Positions 12,301 through 25,700 of a stretch of 64,000 bases of DNA are shown here, in pieces. This DNA is from Anarhynchus alexandrinus (taxonomy: Eukaryota > Chordata > Aves > Charadriiformes > Charadriidae). The DNA lies in NCBI GenBank assembly GCA_008711295.1, contig VUYV01000004.1, positions 7,278,577 through 7,342,576 of the forward strand. The letters run 5' to 3'. Each line of letters begins with the position of its first letter. Within the stretch, counting starts at the first letter, position 1. Made by a program: the position numbers and the translations under genes. The notes below the pieces were generated by a model, which saw only the letters and a program-made list of their open reading frames with translations, did not search any database and was not told where the DNA came from.

Positions 12301-13703
12301 ATTTGAAAACAAAATTAGCAAATTTATGTAGAGTGTTTCTTTCATAGTTGCTCAGAATTTGCATGCACAGATACTGGCAGCTAATATTGTGCATACACTT
12401 TCCAGAAGTTTCTCTCATTAACTCATTCCATTTAAGAAGCAGCGTGAGAACAAAAGAGAAGGTTGAGTTTCATATAAATTTTTATTATAAAAAGGTACTT
12501 GGGGATGATTTAGCCAGCAAACCAAGAAACCCTTTCCCCACCCCCAAGTTTTAAAAACTATCTTGTTATTTTATGAAAAACTGAGTCAAACTTCCCTTGC
12601 CTCTTATTACCCCTCCTTTTCCTACAGGTACTATATTAATTTTCATGTCATAGGCTCTGGCCATTTCTCACAAAAATAAATATTTTTGTTCAAATGTAGC
12701 AGAAGCAGAATACTTCAACAAGTTTCCTTGATATCAACCTCTTTGTCCAGTGCATTAGGACTATACAGTTACATGGAACCAGCCATAAAACTCTACTGAT
12801 GCACAAGTCCCTGTTACTGGCAAAGGTACAGTACCAAAACTTTTTTTTTGTTTCATACACCGACTAATTTTTTTTTTTCCCCAAAATAGAAGATGCATAT
12901 ATTTTTCTGCCTTTTCAATCTTGCAAGCTATAGTTCTATAAATTTATTTTCCAGCAAACTCCTTAGGGAACATGTTGGTCTTAAATGAACATATCCTATA
13001 GCATTATTGATTTAAAATCCTTCTAAGGTATTTCATTAAGATTCCAAACCTCTAGCATAACCTTTCCTATCAACTTGAGACCTGCTAACTTCAGTCAGTG
13101 CAATTGAAATATTTTTTAAAGTGAGCACTGTACCTTTAACCAATTCACCTACAAGATGTACATAGGTTGTGGTACACTCAAATTTAAAAAAGAAATTAAT
13201 AACTACAATACTGCATCCTCTTCACTGCCAAACACATCAGAAATTGCTACATATAAAAAAGCACCCCATCCCATACATTCTTTCAGACTGCTCAGATACA
13301 GAACTTCTACAGGACTGGAGTGTAGGTGTTTAGGCAAGAAGCATGCACAGCAGAAGGTAGCATTAAAGGCATAGGTCAGAGATAGATACTAACCAGTAAA
13401 ATCCGTTTTCAATTAGTGAACTGTTTCTCTAGTTTGAGAGAGTTTAGAAAAAGGTCATCCAAAATGTTCCAAAACAACGGTTCACACAATAATACACACA
13501 TACAAAAAGAGGGAACTTACACAAGGAGAAAAGGCAAACATGGCCTGAAATAGCCACTTACACTACACTACTCATTTGTGAGGTTTCAGAGTTCAGTGAT
13601 ATTCTCAGGGCCACTCTAGCCAAGCTCTTCCTTTACTTTGCGTTAGTCTTTGTAAAGCATGTTCCACAGAATATTGTCCAAACAGAAGGAAAAAGGTTAT
13701 GAT
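9330..13703 (-). other. YPEL1: YPEL1 3' untranslated region
   Basis: About 4.4 kb of AT-rich sequence runs from the stop codon to the best poly(A) signal, with no recognisable coding potential on either strand and no transposon tail that I can see. The UTR is about twelve times longer than the coding sequence. The extent is inferred from the poly(A) signal and from my recollection that YPEL1 transcripts carry multi-kilobase 3' UTRs. Confidence 0.55.
9350..9355 (-). terminator. YPEL1: YPEL1 poly(A) signal AATAAA
   Basis: On the minus strand AATAAA is followed about 15–25 nt later by U- and GU-rich sequence (TTTTGTTGAGTTACTTGTTA), the normal arrangement around a cleavage site. Cleavage is expected near 9,325–9,335. 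Other AATAAA copies further upstream in the UTR (for example near 10,280 and 10,830) could give shorter isoforms. Confidence 0.6.
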
Positions 13704-13793
13704 TCACTCCCAGCCATTGTCTTTTATCATGTGGGCAAGTTCAATGATAAATTTTCCTTCTTTGTATTTCTGACTGCTCTCAAAAGCATGTTC
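13704..13793 (-). CDS. YPEL1: YPEL1 coding exon 4 (stop codon exon), residues 91–119
   Basis: This encodes [15 protein letters not shown] through HMIKDNGWE, then TGA. The acceptor is TTTTTTCCAG. The same exon continues into the long 3' UTR. Confidence 0.97.
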   Translation of the reverse strand, partial: EHAFESSQKYKEGKFIIELAHMIKDNGWE

Positions 13794-16700
13794 CTGGAAA
13801 AAACAAAAATCAAGGTGCTGCATTAAGCTTGGGAAATTAAGTATTTTAAACATCAAACTTGCATTAAAAACAAAACCAGGAGACATTCCGGTTAACATCT
13901 CATATCAGTTACACCAGATCAAGGGCGGGAGGGAGGAAAGAGAGGACGAAGAGGGTTGAGAAAGAAATAGGAGTAAACTTCTCATAAGCAGAATCAGCAG
14001 AGCCACTACACAACAGACTTGCTTTAGAACTTTTCATGTACTCTCACTGCTAAGGGAACTTCAATGCTTTTAAGTGAAGGTTAGGAAATGGCACGTTACG
14101 CATGTTCAGTTTCCTTATTCGCAGAAGCAATGAAAAGAGGGAACAGGAATCTTTTCAAAAGCTCTCCTCTGTATTCATCAGAGGGAGTGCATTAGGACGA
14201 CTTCTTTCTATAATATCTGAAGCTATACCGAATCAATTAAAAGCCTACATGCAACACCCAGAATCTAACATTTTCAAAACATGAAACTTGCAAAACAGCC
14301 GCAAGCGTTACAGGTAACTGTGCAAGTGCAGAGGTAACTTTTCAAACAACAGAATCAAGTTCACATTCACATGCAGTGTAAACATGCTCAGTACCATTTA
14401 TCGTAATTCATATTTTTGCTATATGAACCAACTTTTGCAACCCAAGAAATTAAAGACCCACTTTGACAATTTCTTCCATCTGGTTTAGTGTATGACGTTG
14501 GCACTCTTGCAAAAAGATATTACAGAAGTATTAGATAGCTGTAAAAGCTCCCCTAGCTCATGCTTGCTTTGCAGTCCAGAATAAAGTTATCTACTACAGC
14601 ATTCCAGCAGATGTCAGGAAGCAAAACACTCTGATAGATAGAAAAGCGCTAGAGCTAACTCACCTAAACTATCAGCATAGGTGCTACTCAATGGTCTAAC
14701 TCAAATACCTGTGCTTCAACATATAAATATTTATTGAAGACTTAAGTATATTGCTTACGTATTTCCATCCAAGAGTGGTTTTACAGTTTTCACAATAGAT
14801 GTCTGCTACAGCATGTAAACCTGTCAGAAGAACTCTCTCCTCTGCTGGACCACAGCCCACATTTACCCTGGGGGAAAAAAAAAAAAAAAGGAGAAATTAC
14901 ATTAATTGCACAAGTGTTTCTTTTCTTAACCCGTTAGCCACCTTTTCTCCAGAGGACAAAAAGAAAGTGCCTAACTTATTCAGTGCTGTAAAAGTAACTT
15001 CCTCTGCTACACCGAGCTGAAGGACAGGAAGAAAAAAACAGTTTTATGTTTTTCAAGTGGCTAGTCTAAACAGCAAACTGTTGGCGATGCCCACTTACTC
15101 CCATCAACAAAGACAAGTGAAATAGTTAAATTTTCAGAGAACAGAACACTAAGCAGTAACTGGACACCTCTACAGTTTCGGGCTTTTCCTCAAAAACAAT
15201 TTGAGACCTCTATAATGGAAGTCTGTACCAGTAAATCAGCACCAACAGCTGAATTTAGAACCAACTCCAAAATAGCAGCAAGGAAAAAGCCTCATAAATA
15301 TTTCTTTGCTACAGATCAGCAGACTAAGCCATGATGAACAAACAGCACTATCAAAACAAAACATCCCATGAAGTACTGCATCAAGCTAGTTTTTTCATGA
15401 ATAAGAGCCTATGCAGAAAACACGAAGCAAGACTAAAGCAAGTTTTTAGACAGTGTTCACAGAATCACAGAATGGTCAGGGTTGGAAGAGACCTCAGGAG
15501 ATCATCTAGTCCAACCCCCCTGCCCGAGCAGGTGTTACACAAGAGCAAATTTTTGCCATTTTTGCTGTTGTATTACCAGATTCTTACAACTACAATTATA
15601 CTAGAAGTCCCAAGTCACCACTGAATGACTACACATAAAAAGAACTTCAAGGATCTGCAATCAAATCCTTTGCAGTTATAGTTCCATTATCCTGGTCTAA
15701 AATAGACCAAGACACTTGACTCCATTTCTTTTCTCAAAGTGCTGCAACACAACAAACTGCTGAAAAATGAAGACAAAAATGCAATCCTGCATATTAGAAA
15801 CTTAAAATACATCCATTAGCAAATTCTAGGACCCTTGTATCATGGTTAGGACGTGCCTAAAATTGCAAATATTAGGCTTGATAAGATCACAGAGACCTTT
15901 TGCCTCTAGCACATTTGCAATATTCAAGGTCATTTAAGATGTACCAAGTTTACTGAAACATTAACCTGCAAATGTATCTAACTATCACACTGGAAAATTC
16001 TTCTTTAGACTACAGCAGAGTTGTCTAAACCAAATTTAGAGTCACACAATATTTTTTGACTTCTGGAATATCTCAGAATGGCAACTCTTACTCAAGACAG
16101 TAACCACCGCACACACAAAAGGATTTTCACATTAACACCCTCCCCTAAACTTTCAGCTTTTAGCAGAATTACTTAAAATATAAGATAATCTAATATGTGC
16201 AAAGGGATACTTATGCATCAGCTCAGTAGGCTCCTTTTGTAACTATTGCTGGTGAGTAAAGCAAACGTTAAAAATAACAGGGCAAAGTGCAACTACATTA
16301 ATTCCTACTGTTTTCCACTTAGGAAGCATACCAAAAAAAGAATACACTCGGTAAGTAGTGTGCATAACCATAACAACATACTTACACAGAATTAAAGAGG
16401 TAGGCTCGTCCCTGGCTTCCCTGGAAGGACTGCATAAAAAAAAAAAACATTGCACTTGTTAACACAAGTTAATGCTTGTTAACACAAAAACCCCCACCAA
16501 ACAAAAAAACAGTTCAGAAAGGTGTGTTAGCAAGCATATAAGCATAATATAGATATAAACTATTTCAGATTAATTCCTTTATACCAATTCTTTACAGGAA
16601 ATCCTGGTCAGCGAAGTTTTCACCCACAATGGATTTTTAACAACAATTTTTAAGTATTATTGTTCAAAATAAAACATCTGTAATGCAAAAAACCCGTACT

Positions 16701-19700
16701 TTTTTCCTACCCCTCTGCAAGATATCAATTCTCATTTTCCTAGACATTCTTCATGCTAATTAAAAAAATCTGCTTTTAACTCAAAGGGAATTATTTCCAT
16801 CTCTTCTGTCCTCTCTCTCTGCACCCAAAAGATTATTTATTCTCAATTTCATTGCATCATTTGATGCAAGACCAGTGAAATTCTGGACCAAGCATAAAAC
16901 CAGCATACTGTATTCAGAAAATGCATCTGATCTGTTTATAAGCTCGGCTTTATTTTAATAAAACAACTGTTATCATCAAATGCCCAAGCACAGCCATATG
17001 CTTTCAAGTCTCTCACATTCCTGATACATTATGGACAAAAGATGACTGTTAGACTTTGTTGGCTGGATCTAAATTAATGTTTCAGTTCAGAGCAGTAGCG
17101 CAGTTTTGAAGTAAAACCCCTAATCAGCCACACTTACTGAGGGTTGGCTTGGCTTGCAGAGCAGTTTCAGTGCCTGTGAACTACATCTCTGTTCCGTCTG
17201 TACCAAACTGAACCAGCAGCTCCTCTGCTGTGCACTCTACAAACGCTAACGAAGACATAAAGGCCTGAACCTGTGATCAGACAGCCTTGAGCTACAAACA
17301 TCCTGGCAAAACTTGTGAGCAGACTAGATCCAGCCATAGGTAAAACATTCAAAATGTATGTAAGACATCACTGCTTTCATCTGTTGATTTGTTCCTTCTG
17401 TATTGAATTACTTGATAATTCGAGTAGGAAATAATGGCTATGTCTAAACAGGATCCTGCTGAAATGGAGTTTATCTTTTTTCTCCTCCTCCATACTGAAT
17501 TCCATTTTAAAAAATTCCCTGAACTGTCTTAGTTTCTTTTTTTCCCCAGAATTTCCCTTCCCTAACTGTCCTGGTTTCACCTAGGAAAGAGTTAATTTTC
17601 TTTCTAGTGATTGCTGTGAAAGGAATGTCAATAATACCTGTTGTTTTTAGTTGTCCTAAGTGATGTTTACACTATTCAAGGACTTTTTTCAGCTTCCCAT
17701 AGAAGCATAGACAGAAGGACAGAATGGCCAATTAAATATTCCATACCATAGACTTCATGCTCAGTATATAAATGGGGGTTAGCTCTGGACAGTGCCAATT
17801 CACCAGGTGGTGAGCGTGACTGCTGTCATTATTATTATTATTATTTTCTTTTTCTGTTATTGTTTCTATTAAACTGTCTTTATCTCAACCCAGGAGGATT
17901 TTTTTTCCCTCCTTTTCACCTCCCTCTTCTCACCACCCTTCTTGGGAAGCAAAGGTGGGGGGTGTTTAAGTGAGCGGCTGCTTGGTTCTAGTTGCCAGTT
18001 CTAGTTGCCCGCTGGTGTTAAACCATGACACTAACCTACTTTCAAAGAAAATTAACAATTTTATCCATGCTGAAGAGAAAGTACAATTGTTTTTAAGAAT
18101 CCTTGCAGTTCTAGTATTGAAGATCAAAGACCAGCTTTTCTGAAACCCACATTAGATCCACATAGAAATTTTTTGGAAGGAAAATATCACTTTGAATATT
18201 TTTCAATGGTTTTAGTAACATTAGGCATGGAACCATAGGCAGAATGACCTTTCTGCAATGGATTCTTCTTCTGATGTGTATTTAGGTACATAATTAGAAG
18301 TCACTTGACACCAAAATAGGTATTTTGCCAGTCTAGTGATCAGCAACACAACACCAGTAACTGTTGTGTCTTACTCAGAACAGTTTGCAAGAAAGTATTT
18401 AAAAGGGAAATGTATATAAATGAACACCATTTGATCAACATTAGCAAGATTATATACTGCACCAAAGAATGTTAAAAGAAATATGTGACTCTGGACTACT
18501 GTTAGTAGCAAAGCTGGCAGTGTAGTTACATACAGCCCTTAGCTACTCATAAAATCTCACCTTAAGATGAGTTCTGCTTAACAGTTTATAGTGTTAATAT
18601 TTTAGTATTATTTTAGCAATCATTTAAAAGAATTACTAGATGGAGATTTTTATTGACAGAAGAACATATTTCTTCATCTACAGCAAAGACAAAAGAAAAG
18701 GTACTCTCTCCATTTGCCAGAACTGCAAGTCTTATTTTTCACAAGGCAAGGAATAAAAGATAGGCTATGCGGTACAGTGAAAGCCAAAACTTCAGGTGGG
18801 ACTGACCCTGAAAGGAGAGACTCAGTTGAGTAGAGTCTGAAGAGCCCTGCCAGAAAGTAATCCTTACACTTACCTCTGAAACAAACAAATAAAAAAAACC
18901 CACCATTAGTTCAGTTCTCCTGAGATACTTAAACACGCATCACAAAACTGGCAGAATGGTACAGAACCTACAGTCTGCAGTTTCTATAGAATAAGCAGTG
19001 CCCTCTAAATTAGAGCCAGTGTCTCATCATCAATAACGAAGCACAGAATGCTTACCGAAGATGAAAAAAATTCTTCATGTATATACTCTCAAAAACTGCC
19101 CATTAACAAATGTGTAACTAGCCTAAGTTAACTACACATGAATTTAGACAACTGCAGTTGTGCAACCCCAAAATTTAAGAAAAAGCAAAAGCAACACTTT
19201 AAAGGTCCTCTTATTCATTAAGAAGTCAACTTTAACTAGAACTTCCTTGTTCCATGTACCTGAAATTAAGAAAAAAGAACTTTCAAAGCCACGATGACCA
19301 TTATTTTTGCTTAAGCTACTGTAAAAATTCTTGCATTAAAAGTGTTGCACCCATTTCTCCTTGCTTTAAAAACTTTGTGAATTAGAAGTCACAAATCCTT
19401 TTTCAAACTGCACCACGAAATACTCTCTCCTATTAAATTAATCATGTGCTAGTTTCTCTATTTACATGTAATTACACATGCCAATCACATACAAATGAAT
19501 ATGTTTTCTCGTCTGGTCCTACACAATCACTTTTTAAACTACTTATATGCCACACTTGGAGTTCCACAGCTAGCTGGGAAAGAAAAAGACTCCAGAACAA
19601 ATCAACAGCCAGGAGAACTTTTGAACTACTTATGCAATTATTTCTGCCAAGTTTATGTTTAGTCTTGACTTAATATCACCTAATAAAAGCTCTCCTTTGA

Positions 19701-22700
19701 CCCTGCATTTCTCAAAATTAAGCAGAGGGCAGTAACAGGATGCCAGGAATAGCAGAAAAAGAAGCTTTTCCCCTCTCATTTCATAAGCTGAAAAAAAAAC
19801 TCTAGCCAAATGAAATACAAACCGCAGGTTTGAAAGTACTGCTTTAGTTGTTCTTTTTTTTGATGTATTTTTGAAGATGGCTTTTCTTTTCTTGCACTCT
19901 TTGCTTTGTTTCCCTAAACATGCTGTACTCTCCTTGGTTTTTTCCCCCCTCAGAAATGGTCATCTTCATTACTTGCTTATTTTCAGAATTATCAGGGTGG
20001 AGTGGAGAGAGAAGCAACACAAACCAGAACCTTTTCCTGGGACAGTGGTTTTAGAAAGAAAAATCTGTTCACAAACATCACACTGTGAAAAGCTCCTCCT
20101 CTCTAGGAGGAGCTAGCTAGAGTACCTTCTCTAACTGCCTGTTGGCAGAGCTTCGCTGGTTCTTTCTTACCTACATACAAGTTAAGAGGCTAGATTCTAT
20201 ATTTACATGCCATAGAATAATTGTGGGAAGAGCGAGTTCCTCCATGTTTACATCCCTCACAGATAACTTGACAGCAAGGGGTGGCAACTTGTGTTACTGC
20301 ATTCTGGAATACAGAACTTGGGTCTGGGCAACTCAGATTTTCCTTTAAAATCAGTGTCCAACCACAACATCAATGTGTCACCGAGATCTGCAATCCATCC
20401 ACGCGGAACTCTTAATACACTGCCTGAAGTAAAAGCACTGTAAAGATATCAATTTTTAAATTCCCATGCCTTTTAATTTTTCGTATGAATTTCTTGACAG
20501 AGCTTGGCAGTCAGTTTCTTATTCACATGAATAGACAAGATGTTTTCCCCCAAAAAACTGTATTCGAACAACACAAAGACATATGCATCTGTCACATATG
20601 CATTCTCTTGACCACAGAATACTGATTAGGTATAAGAAAGATTTATTATCAGAGCTCTACTTCCTGATGCATCCTATTACTAGAAATCAAAAGAGGACAG
20701 CTCATTTTGGCACTTGAACTGCTTGCTAAGCTTGTAACTTGGCTATAAGCAGAGTATTTAGCATAACCAGAAAAAAATTAATCCTGAACAAACATTTGTT
20801 TTTACCAGCACTAAGTTTCTCACACTCTGCACTGTATGATTCAGTTATCCTGATATGAATTTTAAGACACTGACAGGTTAAACGCCTTGTGTGTCAGCTC
20901 CTCAAAGGAAATGAAAGAGAAGAGAATATTTTAAATGGCAGTGTCAAGGTCTAACAGGCATAACTGTTCAAACCAGTCTCCAGACAAACTGCTCTGCTAC
21001 AGAATAAACATCATCTATGCAAACACAAACTTTTACTTTGCAAGATTTGTTCAGCGCTTCCAAGGCTGCTAGCACTACACATAAATCATAACTAAACCAG
21101 AACATTCTATTAAAACTGTCGTAATTCTGAGTCTGAAATACGTGTCTTGCCCAGTAAAGAGGCATTAGAAGATAGTGGCAAGTGTGACCAACTGTCATCA
21201 ATAACGATTCACATCAACCAGTATTTTTACTTAGAAGCTGGGCAATTTATCAGTTCAACTAATATTTGCAGTTAAAACACACTTGCTTAAAAGTCTGCTT
21301 TTTCATGGTCCTCAATTAATAACATTGCATTGATTTATGAGTTAGCTTTGTCCCTAGAAAATGCACATCTTTGACTAGCTGTCCATTCCTACAGGAAGAT
21401 CTTTTTCTTGTTTCAGCACAGTGGAAAGTATTTAGAATGTCTGATAGTGTAAGCAAAATCATTTAACTGTGCTTAGGAACAACACTAAGGTCGACTGCAA
21501 CAACAGTTTGGTATTATGATCTTCTCACGTCATCTGACAGACCACTGTCATCAATACATTTTGTAGTAAAGAAACTTTATAAAGTTTCACTTACACACTA
21601 GTAGATGCCTGCAGAATTAGATATGATCTATGCATCTAAGTTATACCTGTCATTACCTGTAACGCCAGGATTAGCTGTTTTACCCAGGAGAAAAGGAAGC
21701 ATCAGTTTAAGCAGAACATATTTACTGCCCTGAGGCGTACCGAAGGGCATGAGTGGGGGAAGGGAAGCTACTGAAAAGCTTATGTAATTAATTATTCCCC
21801 ACAGATGGGATTAGATTGTGTGGCTAGAGATCATGCTCCACAGAAAACATCCAGACAAACTGCCATCTTAGCATGTATTAAGGGTATAGCAGGCATTATT
21901 ATAAGCAAGTCAGGATGGCGTTAACAGTATCTTGCTTAAGCACAGCTTGCCAGCTACTCGTAACACGGAAAAATAATTTTAAAGAATGGCAATGAAAGAA
22001 GTCTACAGGTTGGGGTTTTTTGCTCCATTTTCTTGAGTTTCCTTTCATTTTCTAGAGTTTACTTTACAAGCTAAGACAAATCAACATGAATTATTATTTT
22101 GAACAAATATGCAATTCAAAGAATTCTGATTAATTCAGAAGACAGTATGCATAGGGACAGTACTCTCAAGGTAAACCAGAAACACATACAAGTGCTCTGA
22201 TGTCTGAAATTATCTTCTCAGTAAGATGTATCAGAGGCTGTAAGCATATCCTGTCACTTCAAGATTTGCAAAATAAACTCAGAAAATTGAATTCAACATC
22301 TAGTCTTCAAATCTATTCTTGTTTTCCAAAGATTGCTACTCTTCCGAAAACTAGATTCTTCCTCCAAGGAAAAGAAAAAAAAAAAAAAACCGAACCCAAA
22401 AAACTAGCAGCCTCTTAGAGAAAAAAAATTATCACCAGAATATTTATGAAATTAGGCCCATTCTCAACTTTTTCAGCAGGGAATAAAAATGGCCTTCAAG
22501 TATACAACAGGCCCAACTATGTTTCCAAGTACTCCTTATATCATAAGCAAAGGGGGATTACCAAATTGAATCAAGCTAAGAACAGCACATTTACTGAAAG
22601 ACAATAAACCTTAAAAAAAATCCTCTTGAACTCATCAGTTAAACAGAGGAGGACAAAATCACAGATTGCTAAGCAAGGCTAAAAATATTTTGGCATCTAT

Positions 22701-25700
22701 TTAAGCTGAAGACTTTTCCTTCTCATCAATAATATAACAGCAGACATATTGAATGCCTTGGAGAACTAAATTTAACCACCAAGATTGTTCTTTTACTCAT
22801 AGAGCATGAGGATTTCCCAGTGAATTCAATGACTGTTACGTATATATACTTTTATGCAGAACTTGTTCTTGAAAAATAATAACACATCTAGTCTTGTCTG
22901 TGACTTGATATGACTTTTTCCCCCTCTGGTCAGATATGTTTCACAATGAATGAAACAGAAGAAAGTGACAGTATTTATACAGGCATCTATACAAAGTAAT
23001 CCAGATTTTCTTCCATCCCCAGCATTAAAGTACCTTGTAAGACGATTCAACAGTCTTTCAAGCAGGTCAACCTTGAGTAACAAAGCATTACGCTTGGCAA
23101 TATATCCACTAGGTTCCAAAATTTCTGTTAGGTGTTTGTAATTCTTTACAATTTGTTGGACCTTGACTGAATTTCTAAACAATTACTGGAACTTAGTGGG
23201 TACAAGCCATTCTCTAGTGCTTTGGAACTTAAAGCAACATTTGCCTCCTATAAAATTAACTACTCCTAATAATCACTGCATGTTCTCTACCATTTACAAA
23301 CAAATCAGAAGAAAGTTCTTTCAATTAAGCCTTTCACAAAACTTATTTTAGAATCCCTTCCAGAGCAGCATAGATATAACATTTTGTACAGGCCACACAA
23401 GTGGCAACCTCCCCTGGACTTCAGAGTCTCATAGAAGTTTTCCCTCAAAACTTAATTATGTCAATTTTAATTGTTGGGATTTTTAAAATTATTAACATAT
23501 ACTCTTTGGCTAATTTTTTTTTGTGCTATTTGAACATTTTAAGTCCAAAGAGTGCCTCTTATTGCATCCATTTTTTGCCTTGCTCTTATATTAAGGCCTG
23601 TGGTTGCTTGCTGCTCAGGGCTACTTCTCTTCTACGCCTGTAGTCATAGTAGGGTATGATTCTAAAAATATCAGAATTGTTTTGGTTGGAAGAGACCTTT
23701 AAGATTATCAACTGTTAACCTGGCACTGGCAAGTTACCATTAAACCATGTCCCTCAGCACTACATCTACACGTCTTTTAACCATTTGCTCTTTAAAGAAA
23801 TAAAAAAGCTGCAGGTTCTTCCCCTGTTCTCTGAATGTCCCTCAGTGTAGTGAAGACTGGTATACTCCTTTCCACAGTATTTTTTTAAAAAATGTTCAAC
23901 ATTCACTTTGAAGTCTTCACCAAAGAAACAGGAAATCCAGCACTTGCAGACTTGTTAACAATGCAAATCAGTAGCATCTAAGAGGTACCTAACACCACTT
24001 TGTAATTATACTTATTTCAATTAAAACTCATCTACAGTTTGCTTATTCTTTTATTATCTACCCTTCAAATTAGTATTTTCCCCAAGATGACTGGGGTTAT
24101 AAATTATGGCAGCCGTTCATACATGTGTGCATGTGTTCAGCTGTACAGACTGATGTTTGTCAGCATCTCCACTTCTGATGACCTCCTAGTTTGGGACACC
24201 AGTTCTCCACCAGTCTTCTTCCCATTCCTCCCCCTTCTCCAAGTTCCTCCCTAGACCCAGAAAACACAAGGTTATAGACGAAAAACATCTAGAAATGTAT
24301 GTTCTAATCACTAACATCCAAGTGGATTTCAACACGAAGCAACATGTTGAGTCCTTTCATAGTAGCAGAGAAAACTAAAACTACAGATAACAATGAATTC
24401 ACTTGTGCAGGTAGCACATTTTTATACTGTCTTATTACTCTGCATTCTTGTTTCTAAGGCATTGCAAAGACTCTTGGTTGCCATTTTATCACCAGCAAGG
24501 GCACAAGGAAAAAAAAAAAAAAAAGAGCTTGATGATTAATTCTAAGGCAAGAAAGAGATCCTGCTGCTCGAACAGAACAGAAATAAAATGAAAAGGTGAT
24601 TCGTGTATGCTGCCATCCTTGTCAGACAATTGGCATCAACAGCTCTCAAAAGCAGAACAACTTCAAATCTGTATTGATGTCTGGTATTCTGAGAACCAGA
24701 ATCAAAAGGATGACTGACAGAAATATGCTGTGCTCTGTGCTTTTCCACGACAGACCAACATTTAAGAGAAACACCACTCATTGCATAGCATAGCTTATCT
24801 TTTCATCTTTATATTTTCATGAAGTTAGAAACATTAGTGTCAAGTATAACAAATGCTTATACCTCAAAGCACATTAGAAAGCTAGTTGTAGCTGCTTTAA
24901 ATTAAGAGTGCACCATGTATTTTGGCTCTTTTTCCCTTACCATACAGAAGAAAGCAACAATCACCATGCATGCAGGAAATATGGGGCAGAGGGGAAAAAC
25001 CCAAATGAAGCAGTTACAGCTAGGTACCAAGTACTGTTTGCCTTTATCTGCTGAAGAGTATTTGTGGCACTAGGGTTCTGGAGTGGCACTGTATAGTAAC
25101 TATTTGGAAAAAAAAAAGGCCCAGTGAGACAACCTGTAACAAAAAATTGTATTTACTAAGTGTCACCCAGAGCTTAGCTTTTAACTGGGCCCTCAAAGTA
25201 AGGCTCGGGGCGTGGGGGGGTGTGTGTCAGAAATCACATTGAGCAGTCTAATTCTCTGCTCCATCATTAAATCCAAAACAGCACAGGAACTGTGCTGTTC
25301 TTAGTTAACTTTAGATTGTATACAATCAACTTGCTACACTTCAGGTTATTTTAAGTATTTTTGTTGCAGCTGAGTAGTTATAGTAATTAGGATTCTAGAT
25401 AGTTTGTATACATTAAAATATCTCTCTCAGTAACTTGAGTTCACTGCACATAACATGCATCAATGAAAGCACTTTAACAGAACTTGAGAAAAATTACTCG
25501 TATGAAGAAACTGTTCTGAGGTACACTCATCTGTTAGTCCTTTCCCAGGTCTAAGTTATGTTAGGATATTTGTTCAGTTTTTATTTTCCAGGTTAACTTG
25601 TGTTTTCATTTAAACCAAATTAAATATAATTTCTTCCCACCACTCCCCCTACCACCACCCCCCAGGACAGCACTACTAATTTTTAATGATTCCAAGTGTA

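Noticed and set aside
13090..13110. CAGTGCAAT seed resembling miR-130/301
   Set aside because: Only the seed-like 9-mer is present, with no complementary arm or hairpin. The miR-301b/130b pair of this syntenic region is not visible in the window.
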